64,000 nucleotides of DNA from positions 23,641,963-23,705,962 of the forward strand of contig OX393568.1 in NCBI GenBank assembly GCA_947652115.1, read 5' to 3'. Source of the DNA: Blastomussa wellsi. Its lineage: Eukaryota > Cnidaria > Anthozoa > Scleractinia > Plerogyridae. The notes beneath the pieces were generated by a model that was not told the DNA's origin, did not search any database, and saw only the letters and a list, made by a program, of their open reading frames with translations. Made by a program: the position numbers and the translations under genes. Positions 11,766 to 24,148 of the stretch are shown here, one piece after another (the stretch's first letter is position 1; the number at the start of each line of letters is the position of its first letter).

Positions 11766-12652
11766 GGATGAGCTGGACGTTGAGGTTAACAGTAGTGAAT
11801 AACAACCAATTGTGACTAAAGCAGATGGTTTTCAAAATCAAACATAACAAACTTTTATCAAACATTCCTCAGGCATTCTGGAACTTAACTTGACAAACTT
11901 TACAAAGAATGAAAACTAAAATTTTATTGGCATAATTTTGAAGCAAAAATACCAGTTATGTCTAAGTTTTCTCTGCATGTTGAATAGTAATAGGTACGTT
12001 CTTTGGCAGTAATGTCGTAGTAATAAATAAGAAACTTCAAAATTGAAAGAATGTATATACATTACTTTAACACAATGTATAACAAATTTTGCTTTATTAA
12101 AGATATTAATAAAATGATTCATTATATTATATGGGGATATTTATATGATTTAAGTATGGTAGAGTTGATAGTAGATATGTTGATTGAGTGGAAACCTCAA
12201 TGATAGAAGCTTGGAATATATTCACGTTGATTGTTGTAATAATGTGTTATCAGTGCATAAAATAAGCTTGCACCGTTGAGCAATAAAATGCATTGGTTAC
12301 TTTTCTTAGAGAAGTTGGTTTCCTTTTTCCCTAAATTGAAGTAATTAAGAAATTATTTCAGTAAGGATGAGTTTCTCTACTGAAAGCAGCTGTCTGCTTT
12401 GAGATAATTTGTTAATGATATATATACTGGTTTTTAGCATAGAGTTGTTAGAGGCAACTCAAGCATTTGCCTATGCTGCTCCATTCATGAGGAATAAGCT
12501 TCCAAAGATGATTAGAATGACTCCCAACTTAGTAAGACATTCTTATTAAAAAAGCCTACTAAGGTATTTGGCAGTGACGGATCCAGTCTTCTTCCTAGGG
12601 GGGTGGGGGGGGGGGGATTTCCGGCCTTTCGGGTCTTTAATTAAGTTGATTA

Positions 12653-12690
<38 letters not shown>

Positions 12691-14600
12691 CAGTTTTAAA
12701 ATATCATTTTGTTAAAATGCTGCATCATAAAAATGTTTGTTAGTGGATTCCTGTTTATGAGCTGAATTAATAAGTGAATGAGGTTGGTTTATAAGGGAGT
12801 AACCTCCCCCCCCCCCCCCCTCCGGGCCTGAGCCCCATAGATCCACCTCTTGCATGAAAGAACAATCCATTGATCTATATTTGATAAAATTTTAATAAGG
12901 TTTGATATGACAATTAAGGTTTAAAATAGCTACTGACAGTGTTGGCCAGTCATGCCAGGCTGGGACCTATGATCTCCCGGTGCTTCGGGGAACTTGTTGC
13001 ACTATGCCAACAAGCAGTCAGCCCAGCACAGTCAAACCACAGAGTGGTGGAGAGGGTTTTTGAGGTGGTGGGAGGGATGAGATAAAAATGGGCTGATAGG
13101 GTGCAACGAGGGAAATTCACCTTGTGGTAAACATCAGGAGTCAAACTCCCTGCAGATCAAGCTGGAGACCAAGCCTCATCACCACCACTGATCTCAGCTG
13201 CTTTAAATCTTGTTAAATCAACCGCCATTTACAACTAGGAAGCGGCATGACTTCAGGACATTAACCTACTTTAAATTTAGTCTCAAAGAATGATATACAA
13301 AATTACGTACAATGCAAATAATTATTGTGACTTTGATTAAATTCTAATCCACCGAAAGAAAAAAGATGGCGGCTGTACATTTTACCACAATACCTTGAAA
13401 TCCAAACAAAGCCCACTTGGCATATATAAAGTATGATTTAACAGAAGTCGTTCCAGTGTATTATTGCTTTGGCCGAGTTTGAATGACTTACAACTTTTCT
13501 TTGTGTTTTTATAAACTCTTTTAGAGTTTTCGCACGCAAAGCATTACAGGTAAAATTATGTACCAGTCACCATCTTCTCGGATTTCAATGACTTACTGGG
13601 ACATTGTGTTCTGAAAACTAATTTTTGAATCTGAGATTATGTACCAGTCACCACCACAAATTTAACAAAGCTGTTGGAACAGACAAATTTGATTGGCAGC
13701 AAACAGCGCAACAAATGAGTGGTGGATCTTGGGAAGTGGCCTGGGTCCCCCCTTATGGGCAAAAATTTTAAGGCTCAAAGAGCCGAAAATTTCTTGGGCC
13801 CCCACCTTAATTTTAAGGGCCGAAGGGCTGGGAAATTTTTCAGACGTCCTCCTTAGAAAGAAGTCTGGATTTGCCACTGAAATGAGTAACAATTCCAGCT
13901 AAGTATGAATAAACTCTGTGAACCCAGTGGCAGAAAAATAACTATTTTCTAACCCAGTAATGAAACAATTCCAATACCAACTTATGCAGAAAAAATTCTA
14001 ACTCATCAACTGGAAACAATTTGGAGGGAAACTTATGAGGAAACACATTTGAATAGAGTATGACGATTTGAGAGAATTCAGCCGTGTATGTAACTCTTGT
14101 TAGCTTACCTACCAGTTAAAAGTGCTGCACTGTAATAATTTGCACACTTCATAAATAACAGGTTTATTGCATGTATAGACAAGTAGCATACTGTAAAGCT
14201 AAAGTATTATGGTATCTTTTATACATAATTTTTTGAAAAACTGTTTTGGTGTGCTTGTTGAGTTAGCATGCAAATGATGATCAATAAAACCTGCCACACA
14301 TGTAGAATACATTACTGCATCAGTAAATTCCAGCAATATTATCCACCACCTCCCTGGCAATGGTGGGGAATTTTGTCATAAGGCCCACCCAATTAAAGGC
14401 CTCCCCAATTCCCTGAGGAATCTGACCATCTTGCTTTTTTACCCCACAGAATTCCTTAAAAAATGACCAAATCATTGATAAATGCTAAGTTTCTTACCTA
14501 GTACATTTTGATAAGGCAAAAGGGATGCTAGACCAATTTTTGTAAATATTTTAAGACCTAGGTGAAGTAAAGGTGGGCAAAGTCTGCATACAAGCCTTTT
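11766..14600. other. Gene-free stretch with simple repeats
   Basis: No supported exon on either strand. A G-run lies at about 12600-12616, an ATT microsatellite at 12654-12690 and a C-run at about 12806-12821. A low-complexity patch of GGGCCCCCAC-type blocks, probably a decayed repeat, lies at about 13715-13885. Open frames here are short and lack splice or homology support. Confidence 0.5.
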
Positions 14601-14616
14601 ATCCTGGTTTCCCTAG

Positions 14617-14838
14617 AATGAAGTGACAGAGAGTATTTCTACTCCTCCCTGGATGGGATGGTTGTCCATCGCAGGGTTACCCACCAGCAGTAAATTTGCC
14701 AGTACCCATTTGTGCACCTGTGAGAGTAAAGCGTCTTGCCCAAGAACACAACATAGTGTCCCAGCCAGGGCTCAAACCAGGACTGTCTGATCCAGAGTCC
14801 AGCGCACTAACCATTAGGCCACTGTGCCTACCACGTTA
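14617..14838 (-). repeat. tRNA-derived SINE copy
   Basis: The order of blocks is the same as in the copy at 1.9 kb: GATGGGATGGTTGTCCATCG, then AAGCGTCTTGCCCAAGAACA, then a tRNA-like right end read on the minus strand (GGCCTAATGGTTAGTGCGCT and a degenerate B box). The long G/T inner run of the first copy is missing. Confidence 0.7.
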
Positions 14839-15217
14839 ACACCTAGCTAAGGCTAATTTGGCCCAAATTATATAAACTTTGGTGAAAGTAAGAAAAGTAA
14901 CAAGGGAAATAAACCTATTTAAGCCACCACCCCTGGGATACTTGATCAAGTTTGTCCTAGTAGAAGTGTGGCATTTGCCACTTGGTTTTTAAAAAAAATC
15001 CTTGTTCCCAGGGGTCTACCCAGGAAAAAAGGGGGATGGAGTGGGGGCGGGGGCATCACTCTAAAATGGCTACTGTTCCATTTCAGGAAATTACCCTCCT
15101 CAATTAAGTACCTGAAAAGTATAATAATCAAAACTTAAATTTGCTCCAAAGGAGGAGGAGAAGTAAATATTTACAACTTTACAACACTTTATGCAAACAT
15201 TTATCTAAGCATATGGT

Positions 15218-15922
15218 TTATCCAATTTTATCGTCCAAAGTTTTGAGGTACTCTTTAAGTCTTTTAACCTCTTCTCGCAACTGTCTGTTTTCCTCTTCCA
15301 AAAATGATGCTTTCTCTGCAACGCACATCTCTTTTTGTCTTTTGAGATCGCGGGATTTTTTCGCTGCTTGATTGTTTTTTCGTCGCCTCTCCCAGTACTT
15401 TTCATCTTTGGTTTCCTCGTCCACTGATTGTCTGGAAGTTCTGTGGTCCACTTCACTGGGTTTGGTCTGTTCTCCTTCGCTTGCTGTTGAAGTTACGATC
15501 GTATTTTTCTTTTCGGTGCTTTCCGTTTTCCTCCTTCTTCTCTTCGGCGCTGCTTTCTGTGTATCAATTGCTGCAGGTTTTCGCCTTCTCTTTCGTGGCG
15601 AAGCAGCCCTATCGGTTTCATTTGAATTGAGAGACTCGCTCGAGCTCAAAGAAGCCGGGTTTTCAGAGCTGACACTGTCACCCACACCTTCGTCTGTATC
15701 ACTGCCGAAGCAACTGGGAGATAATTGCTGGGTGTTGAACTGCGAAGACGGCGGCAACCCGTAAATGGCAGGGACGTCTTCATCGTCCACAAGATTGCCA
15801 ATGTCTTGGTCGATTTCATCTTCTGAATAATCACTTTCGGTTCGAGAGAGGCCGGTACATAAATCCTTAACAGCCAAAAATTCGTCAAGATCCATGTAAT
15901 CCTTTAAAAAGTTGGAATTCAT
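15218..15922 (-). CDS. PAR-type bZIP transcription factor (HLF/TEF/DBP family)
   Basis: A sequence-specific nuclear transcription factor of 234 aa in one coding exon. The C-terminal bZIP starts at about residue 173. Its basic region is KYWERRRKNNQAAKKSRD and is followed by a leucine-rich zipper (FLEEENRQLREEVKRL). KYWxRRxKNNxAAKxSRD is diagnostic of PAR/NFIL3-type bZIPs (family knowledge). An acidic segment (SDYSEDEIDQDIG) lies near residues 28-45, and K/R clusters (RKRRRKP, KRRRRK) precede the bZIP. The start MNSNFLKDYMDLDEF at 15920-15922 is preferred over an ATG 48 bases upstream because a strong acceptor (TTCTTCTCAG) places the exon boundary at 15932, between the two. A 5' UTR exon probably ends at 16069 with a GTAAGT donor. 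In animals this family includes clock-output factors. Confidence 0.88.
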   Translation of the reverse strand: MNSNFLKDYMDLDEFLAVKDLCTGLSRTESDYSEDEIDQDIGNLVDDEDVPAIYGLPPSSQFNTQQLSPSCFGSDTDEGVGDSVSSENPASLSSSESLNSNETDRAASPRKRRRKPAAIDTQKAAPKRRRRKTESTEKKNTIVTSTASEGEQTKPSEVDHRTSRQSVDEETKDEKYWERRRKNNQAAKKSRDLKRQKEMCVAEKASFLEEENRQLREEVKRLKEYLKTLDDKIG

Positions 15923-16062
15923 TGCGCTCGATCTGAGAAGAAAATGTGAAGATATTTCAATTAAATTCACACTGATCGAGCAGCTTCAATCTCTGCTTAG
16001 AATTCGGCTGGGTGTTAGCTTACTGCAACTGTTTACATCGAAACAGCAAAGTGCCAACCTGA

Positions 16063-16390
16063 ACTTACTTTGCGGTTCGTGTTCACTGCTGCAACAAAGT
16101 CTACATTAAGCTCGATCGATGGAGACCGCTTAATAAATCGGTGGAAATTTAACGTGAGCGACTGACACAAGCTGTTGCCTCGCAATGTTTTTAGTTTGTT
16201 CATTTCACGTGCCGGTGAAACATTTTTGAGCGACATCCGCGTGAACACACAGGACAACAATCGATGCTGGTGATTGGTCCACCGCGGAAAACAATTGATT
16301 TACTTCACGTGCAGAATATGTTTATATTCACGCAAGTCACTTGGTGAGTTCTCGTAAAGGTGACTCGGTCACGTTTTTTCTGCAGACCCC
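16063..16390 (-). promoter_or_regulatory. bZIP 5' UTR exon end and promoter with two canonical E-boxes
   Basis: A GTAAGT donor read on the minus strand lies at 16063-16068, so an untranslated first exon ends at 16069. CACGTG occurs at 16206-16211 and 16306-16311, exactly 100 bp apart. Further CACGT half sites lie near 16371 and 16389. CACGTG is the CLOCK:BMAL1, USF and PAR-bZIP promoter E-box (established knowledge). The regulatory role is inferred. Confidence 0.5.
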
Positions 16391-17259
16391 GTGAAACGTG
16401 CATGTGCTTTCTGCGTGTGCGTTCTTCGCAGAGCTTGGCCATGCGATTTCGAACTCCTCAACAAGAAAAGAAACGTTTTCATACTTAGACATATACATGA
16501 CTTTTAAACTCGGTTGAAAACAATTTCAAAAGAAAAATAAAAACTAATTGATACACTTTTTCACCGTTTTACGATAATGCGAGAGGGAAACTGGCGATTT
16601 TTCTCTGCCTTTTCTCGTCTTCGGGATGTGGTGGGAGGGGGGGGGGGATAGGACTAAGTGGAAAGGTACGTATGTTATTTTTTTACAACCAGCAGGAGTG
16701 CAAAGATCTTTCATTTTTGCAACCCATGCAGGTTTTTATGCAAGATTATTTTCTTATTTTTTTGTTTTGCAGGATTTTTTGTGTTTCTTCAGTTTCTATT
16801 GGTACAGCCCCCGTTTGCCCCCGTCCCGTACGCCCGTGGGGGCTTCATATACCGGGGCCTGGCTACAGTAACTAACTACAGGTAAATTAGTCACTGCAGT
16901 CAGGGGCGTCGCCAGCCATTTTTTCCGTTTAAGCCCGAGTCGCGTAAATAAAAATCTGTTATTTTAAGTGATCGACAGAGAAAGTTCCGTGAGCTGTGTG
17001 GCAACAATAAAATGTTAAAAGTTCTATCTGAAGAGTAATTAGTGTCACAGAGCTTAGCTCTTCAACAGATGAAAGTATAAAGAAGATACAACCTTTCAGC
17101 TGACAGCTGTTGTAAAAAAAATACGGAAATTGCCCTTGGCAGTAGATAGAGAAACAAGGAACTTAATGCACTCCATAATTCAGAGGATACAATTTTTATA
17201 AAACATGTGATTTCACCGAGGAAGTCATCGCCGATTGTACGATGGTGCACTCAGTGCCG

Positions 17260-17357
17260 TCATAAATGTAGCCTGCGTGGCAGGCGTCCAAAGGGGAGGG
17301 TGATAGGGGAAAAATCTCCCTCCCCTTCGGACGCCTGCCACGCAGGCTATCATAAAT
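17260..17357. mobile_element. 82-bp hairpin MITE with perfect 8-bp target duplication (hAT-like)
   Basis: The element at 17268-17349 has near-perfect terminal inverted repeats. TAGCCTGCGTGGCAGGCG on the left matches CGCCTGCCACGCAGGCTA on the right. It is flanked by identical TCATAAAT at 17260-17267 and 17350-17357. An 8-bp duplication is typical of hAT transposons. There is no coding capacity. Confidence 0.75.
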
Positions 17358-18048
17358 ACTATGGTGCCGGAAAGGGTCCGGGGGGGAGCGGGAGGGTGGC
17401 GGCGGCGGCTTGCCCCCCAGTATTTTTTGTCAAAAAAATAAACGCACACGCATGAGAAGTTTAAAATTAAAATTTTATCCTCCCGTGACAAAATCTGAAC
17501 GGAATCATTCCTCATAAACATTTGCTGGTACAGTATCAAGATAGAGAGAACTTAACTTTCTAGTGGTTTCTCCAGATCCACTAAAATTTCAAGCTGCTCG
17601 AAATTTTTGTCCCCTCCCCCCCGGCCGCAGTTCCTTGGGGCTTGGTACGATCTAGCGACGATATGATCCACTCTCTCTCTCTCTTTCTCTCTCTTTGATT
17701 CGTTTGTTTTCTATTCGACTAAGGAGTTCCTTCAGTAACTGGCTGGGTTAACCAACTAACTCCCTTTTCAAGATGTCTGTCAATTTTTCGGTCTGCCACA
17801 CGTTTCATCATAACTCTCAGCAAGTTGCCTTTGACGAGACCCTATTTTCTTTTTGTGGGATATACAAGGTTCCCAGCTGTGACTTTGTACGTCGGAAAAA
17901 AAGCATTGAAACAGTTTTTTTTTCTGCAAGCGATTTATTTTGTATTTCATTTTACTTTAGGGCTTAAATTAAAAACGTTAACTGAAACTCTCTTTGCTTT
18001 TCATTGTTGTGCTAAGTGAAGGAAGAATAATTGGAATCATGCGAGTAA

Positions 18049-18169
18049 GCGTTTGTTTGGGAGTTATTCTCATTCCGGAACACCTGGATTTCCATTCCGG
18101 CTATTCTGCTCCCAGGAGATATTCCGGAGTATTATTCTTATTCCGGAATACAGTATCCCAAACGAACGC
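18049..18169. mobile_element. Inverted-repeat MITE, about 121 bp
   Basis: The ends GCGTTTGTTTGGGA and TCCCAAACGAACGC are reverse complements apart from one base. Inner ATTCCGGA blocks are also mirrored. Confidence 0.65.
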
Positions 18170-18642
18170 GTAATATTTTTCATCATTTTCGGGGACAGCT
18201 GTGCAGTTCCGAATTCCGCGCATTGGATAGCATAAGTAAATGGAAAACACTGAAGTTAAGACTCAAAGCTACGTAGCACAAATAACTGAGTTCAAAAATA
18301 ACAAAAAATATGGTCCGGTAGAAAAATGAAACTGCCGCATGCATCATGTTCGATCGTGTGCGTGTGCCGCGTGAGTCAGGTGTCGCACGTGAAATATTTT
18401 GTTGTGAGCCCGCAGTTAAATTCACGTTTTTGTGTTTGAGATCGCCACTCCGGAAGTGTGTTCACACCAGATGTCTTTCTCCTGCTCAGCTGCTTCACGT
18501 CACAAACCTGGAACTTCACGTTTTTGCTCCGCACGTGTACTCAAGTCGTACGCGTGTTCAAAGTCGCCCCCCCCCTCCCCTCCCACGCGAAAGGTCTGTC
18601 CAATATGGCGGGAGATAATCTGCGGCGCGCGTGAATCGAAAA

Positions 18643-21600
18643 ATGTCTTCTGGTTCAGAACCTGCCGAAGAAATTGAGCGTCTTTACGAAGACGAAAGCT
18701 TTGAAACAACAGAAGACTCAATACTAGATAATCACAGAAGTTCTCCTATCGTTTGGGGAAGGCGTGAAAGCGTTTTTCTTGCAGAGTCTTGTACTTCATC
18801 TTCGGAAGGCAGCCCAGTATTCAGACAAGCCGTTTGTAGTGAAAGCTACACTCCAAGCGTAATTGCGACAGAGTCGGCGAGTACAATAACAGAAGAACAA
18901 GACCATTCTGATCAATTTGAGACCTTAGCTAGTAATTTTAGTGAAGAGGAATTATCATCGGCCTAAGCATGAAATTTCACCGAAAGAAAATATCATATTC
19001 AAACGGCTGGATTTCTGCTTGTGGAAATGCGCTTTATAGTTTTAATGTCTTCATTGGTACTGGATGTCTTGGGCTTCAGTTTCTGATTGAGCTTCAAGTT
19101 CAAATTCAGTTTTATTCACTACCTTGGACTATTAATCTCATCGCAATGAATTTTCAATTTTAAGCAATTGGAAGAAGCAATTGGAATAAAGAAGCCTGAA
19201 AAAAAAAAACAATTTGAAGCCCTGAAATTTTTTTCATCCTTCTTTATTCCATTTGCATAAAATTGGAAATTCATTGTGATGATCAGTTCTCACTTTCATC
19301 TACATACGCAGTCCATATAATGTATGAGTTTTTACATATGATTTATGTCAAATATATATTTTCTCCATAATGTCGACATATTACAAACACAGCAAACGTT
19401 GTCAGGCCTAGGGAGGTTTATCAGTCTGGAAAAACAGTGAATTTAGAACAGACAAATATATTTTTGAATGATTTATTATTTACCAGTATATTAAAATTGA
19501 AATAATGGCAATTGTGTGTGATCATTTTGACGAAGGATGAAACCTGCAAAAGTGAAGAGCATAAAGTGCAAGAGAGCTTTGTTAGGAACAAGATAGTGTT
19601 ACTTTCAACAAGGCAGTGGCCGGGCTCAGGAAAACAAAACAAGAGGGAAGACAACAAGGACAAAATCGTGGATGGTAAGTGTTACTCTCTAGCTCTGTGT
19701 TCTATCTATAGAAATAATTGGGTGACATTTGGGATCTGATGGAACAAAGAAAAAAAATGAAGTTGAAGGTGGAATTGGAGAGAGGGGCATTTGTTACGTA
19801 TATTTTTAGCATAACTACAATAAAATTTGTAGTCCTAGAAATAATCAATAAGGGCAGAGTCCCAAACCAAGGAGAATGAGCAATCACTAGCAAGTCTTTG
19901 TTGAAACCCCTGTTAAGTGTCTGGTTTTTTTTTCAGTGACGAAATATTATTTTAATGCTCAACTGTAGAAAAGCTTGATTACTATTCAGGAAAATGAACG
20001 TGTGCATATTCTGGGCTGAGTTGTCGTTGCTTCAAAAACAAGGACTGATTCATTTCCCAGAGACAAGAAATATTCATCAATAAACTAGACAGTAGTATAT
20101 CTTTTCCCTGACTGAACATAATATCAACACAAATATAAAATATCTTCTCCATAATTTCTTGATTAAGTCCAGGAGGAAGTGAATAACTTCTGTTCAAGAA
20201 AATTGCAAATAATAGAACAGAGGAAACAAAAAGTGGTTGATGGTGGACATTGTAAGAAAATTGGTAAGCTATTTTCAAATATGTTAATCTAGCATCTTCA
20301 AGTTTTGACATTACTTTTGTCATGCTCAAGATGCTGAAAAATATAAATCACACAAGTTGCAATATTGAGACCTTGACAGTTAAAATACTGGCTTTAAATT
20401 AGACCAAAATTCATAATTTACAATCCAGTGTATCCCTGCTCTTTGATATCACTCACTCACTCACAGACTCATCCTCATCACGCTGGTTGGAGTAATGGAC
20501 AGCAACAAGTGTCTTCCATATTTTCCAGTCTTTTGATTGAGCTTTGACACAGATCATGTTATTATGGCCACTTTATTTTGGCACTGGTAAAAGCTTATTA
20601 CCTGTTAATACAGCCAGATTTTTTGTGATCTGTAGGTGTCTGGATTAACAGGGTTTCACTATTATAGTAAAAAACAACAGTTCTAAGCTGATAATATTTT
20701 ATCCACAAGCTGGTTTGAGAACCTTAGCCTGAAGTATTGGGCATTTAGTTTTTAACTATAAAAAGCTTTTTTCTGACCTGACTTACCTCTTGTACTTAAA
20801 TTGAAATTAATAATGATAATCAGAATTCTTGTTGCCAGCAGGCGACACAATGGTATCGACTACTGGTGGGCAGTCGCATTCACAATATCAACATATTGAT
20901 GGGAACAAAAGAAAAATCGAAAGTTTAAGGCTTGAGAACTTGGTGAAGAAAGCAGATAAGGTTAGTGTTGTAATACTGGCACTCATCACAGAGAGGGGGT
21001 AGTCCTTTAGTTTCCTCATGCATATGGAAAGTCTGCCTGAAAGCGGTGGTTAATAACTTATTTTAAGGAGGAAGCTTATGTTACGTTAAGTGGTTTTCAG
21101 GGAGGTCCTCAAATGAAACGTTTCTAGCTAAAATAATTACAAAGTATTAAAATTTAAAATGTGGATAAAACTAATGAGATCACTAAAATGTTTTCAGATG
21201 TTATTAAAACTAATCAAATTCTATATTAAATATATTTAACAGTTAAAAGAACAGGACTTCCACAACCCAAGACATTGCAGTGACTGCAGGTAATTACTGT
21301 GTTAGACACTGCTTGCCTCTGAAACGGTTGAACCAAGTGCCCAGATCAGCCAGAAAGGGCCTCGGTTGAACCAAGTGCCCAGATCGGCCAGAAAGGGCCT
21401 CGGTTGAACCAAGTGCCCAGATCGGCCAGAAAGGGCCTCGGTTGAACCAAGTGCCCAGATCAGCCAGAAAGGGCCTCGGTTGAACCAAGTGCCCAGATCG
21501 ACCAGAAAGGGCCTGTGCATGTGGGAGTTGAGGGATTGGGGAATGTAGATACAGCAACCCGACTTCTTAGCTGTGACAACAGCTTTTATGCATATACCAT

Positions 21601-22231
21601 CACCCTGAAAAGGACATCCCTCTGAGGTGGAGCAATCCCCTGTTCCTCGCCCACCACAGTGTGGCAATATCTCATTGAGCCCCCCCACCCCCACCCACCG
21701 AAGTCAGTGTAGCAATATCTCATTGAGTTTTGAAATTATATTGCTGATAAGACAAGTAGTTTTGTTATTTCTCTTTAGGAAAATGAAATCTAGCATTGCC
21801 AACAACATGTTCTTAAAAAGAAAATTAGAAATAGCAAAAAGAGCTGAATTTGAAGAGAGGCTTCAGTTACACATGTATCAAAAGGCAAGTACTGGTAGTC
21901 GAGTTCAATGATGCAATAATTTAAAATAGATACTTGGTGTTAATCACATCATTTGAGCCTCCTGATAAAACTATACTCCAAAAGTTGTTCCTAAATTTCC
22001 TTTGGAAGTGTGACAAACATCAATAATCCAAGTGCTACATTTTGAAAGCATAGTGTAGTGAACCTTCTGGCTTCACAGGTGCTGAATGATTGTTAACTTC
22101 TAACTTACTATTTTTTATTCTTGCAGGATTCTGCCACCCTCCTAGCTAAGATAGTAAATTCTTGTACAAAGCCAAATGCACCTCCAAGTGAGGTTTGGGA
22201 AAAACTACTTCACAAAGAAGGCAAAAAATGA
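18643..22231 (+). CDS. Small multi-exon gene, function not recognised
   Basis: The start exon begins at 18643 (MSSGSEPAEEIERLYEDESF) and encodes an acidic, serine-rich stretch to about 18950. Later exons are 19536(?)-19674, 20842-20960, 21243-21289, 21779-21884 and 22127-22231; exons 2 to 6 join in frame. The penultimate intron (21885-22126) uses a GC donor, AAG|GCAAGT; the nearby GT alternative would run into a stop. The join between exons 1 and 2 is unresolved. The C-terminal part has a CxxC (RHCSDCRK), a basic helical block (NNMFLKRKLEIAKRAEFEE) and the tail VWEKLLHKEGKK. A resemblance to vertebrate C8orf48-type proteins is a guess from memory only. It is probably soluble: no signal peptide or membrane segment is seen. 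Confidence 0.65.
21326..21514. repeat. Minisatellite: five copies of a 38-bp unit
   Basis: Units beginning GGTTGAACCAAGTGCCCAGA start at 21326, 21364, 21402, 21440 and 21478, nearly identical. The array lies in the intron after the fourth exon of the small unknown gene. Because 38 is not a multiple of 3, the antisense open frames across it shift repeat phase and are not genes. Confidence 0.9.
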
Positions 22232-22468
22232 TTATACAGTTAGCACCACAACATTGCCACCACAATTATGACAGTTTTCATAAACTTGAGAGATCTCTAA
22301 TTAATATAATTACCTTTTTATTTAATTTATGTAATACATAATTACGGAAGAAATAATTAGCATATTTTCAAATGTGTATTTTCTTACAAAAATTAAAATC
22401 AGTCATTTCTTATGATGAAATGAGCCGGATTGACTGTTATTTACCCCAACAGGCTGAACTGTAACAAA

Positions 22469-22474
22469 ATAAAG
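22469..22474 (+). terminator. Probable polyadenylation signal of the 18.6-22.2 kb gene
   Basis: AATAAA lies about 240 bp after the stop codon at 22229-22231. Confidence 0.5.
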
Positions 22475-22499
22475 TGGCTGTATACCTCAACAGTCTGAC

Positions 22500-24148
22500 A
22501 TTGATACCTTTGTTTTCCAATTTCTCTCCTGTCGTCAGTTTGCTAAGCTATCTGTCCCTTTGTCTTGGCAGATAGTCTGACAAGACTTGACTACCAATAT
22601 ATTTTGTTCTCCCCACCAACTCTAACAGTCAAGTGTTCAGGTCAATTCTTTGCTAAATTCATTGCTTATTACATTTACTTGTGCAACAAATGCTCCTGCA
22701 GAATTGTGAAGATATCAAATGAACATTTATCAGAAAGAGCAAACCATAATAGTTGGTCTCCTATTTTGTCAGGAGATGGCTTGAGAATTTGAAAAAATTG
22801 GCAATTTTTTTTTAATTTTCAATCCACTTCCATCCTCGCCATCTGTAACAACAGATGTCGGTAAATGGTTTCAATGCAGTAATAGTCTTGGGTAAAATTT
22901 CTAAACCATTATTTTTGGTTTTCCTTTAAACGGAGTCAGGTTTTAGCTTTTTAAAATGTTGCTCAAATGCTGTGACAATGCCCCTCTAAGTAACAGTTAT
23001 GAGCGGCACATTTAGAATAGTTTAGTCTACATTTTCAAGTTTGTCAGCTGTAAAAAGTTAAGCCTTGCATCAAGCTTCAATCAGCCACACCTTTGTTATT
23101 GTTTTTGTTATTGTTTACATAAATTTTACGCTGAGTGTGTCGAAACGAAAGAGATCAGATAAATTTGCTAAAAGTTATTAAATACTTCCAGAAACATAAC
23201 TTACAGCAATACAATAAGATTACGCTTTGCTATTCAATTTCCATAATTTTGATGGCATCGAAATTGGCAGAGGCTGACTAGGGCCCTTTAAGCGGCAAGG
23301 AATATTTCTACTCTCCCCTGGATGGCATGCTAGTCCATCACAGGGTTACTCCCAGCAGTACTTCGCCGGTACCCATTTATACACATGGGTGGAGAGTAAA
23401 GTGTCTTGACCAAGAACAGAACATAGTGCCCCAGCTGAAGCTCAAACCCGGACCATCCAATCCGGAGTACAGCGCACTAACAACCCCTCCCACTTTGTCA
23501 GCTGTAATCCATGTCAACTGAAGCCAACCTTTATACCCCTTGTGTTTCTCTATCTTGAAACCAATTTGTCGTTCCCTTTGATTTGAAGTCAATTTTATGT
23601 TTTCATTCATGGTGACAAAGCCCCCTCAACTTTTACACCACAATCTTCAACATCACTGTCTTCAGTCAGAACCATTTTTTGTTTGCAACTTTTTATTAAG
23701 AGATGCAAATATGGGACACTACAGTACTTTATTTTACATTCACTTGCTATAAGTAAATAATATTCAAGAGTTAATATCACAACTATTTCATGACCCAATT
23801 ATCTCAATCACTTTTAAACCAATAAGTTTGGCTGTGTTGGATTACACATGTACTAGCATTGCTCAAAAAGCAAAGTTGTTGGACTGTAAACTTTAGTTAC
23901 CAAACCAACCAGTTCTTCAGAACTCTAATTATTGCAAATTATTTTAATCAAACATCAAAGTGTGTGTATTCTTTACCCTCTCACTAAATATTATTTCTGT
24001 TTCAACACACTAATTTTGACGAAATGAGAGAAAATATGGAGGGTGAAAAATTGACCCAATACGATTAACTTTCTTATGATAGTGCTCAATATAACTGAGA
24101 GAATAACCAATAAAATTTAAGGGAGAAAAATTAAGCATAAAAAATTGC
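22500..24148. other. Intergenic stretch between convergent genes, containing a SINE
   Basis: The two flanking genes point towards each other. A tRNA-derived SINE lies at about 23297-23490 (minus orientation, GATGGCATGCTAGTCCATCA then a tRNA-like right end with GTTAGTGCGCTGTAC). AATAAA read on the minus strand at about 23728 could end the MGA-like transcript. No other gene is supported. Confidence 0.5.

Noticed and set aside
15372..15764. 130-codon plus-strand frame
   Set aside because: Antisense shadow of the bZIP exon.
21294..21694. Two minus-strand frames with repeated FLADLGTWFNRGP
   Set aside because: They are created by the 38-bp minisatellite; the repeated peptide changes frame with each unit.
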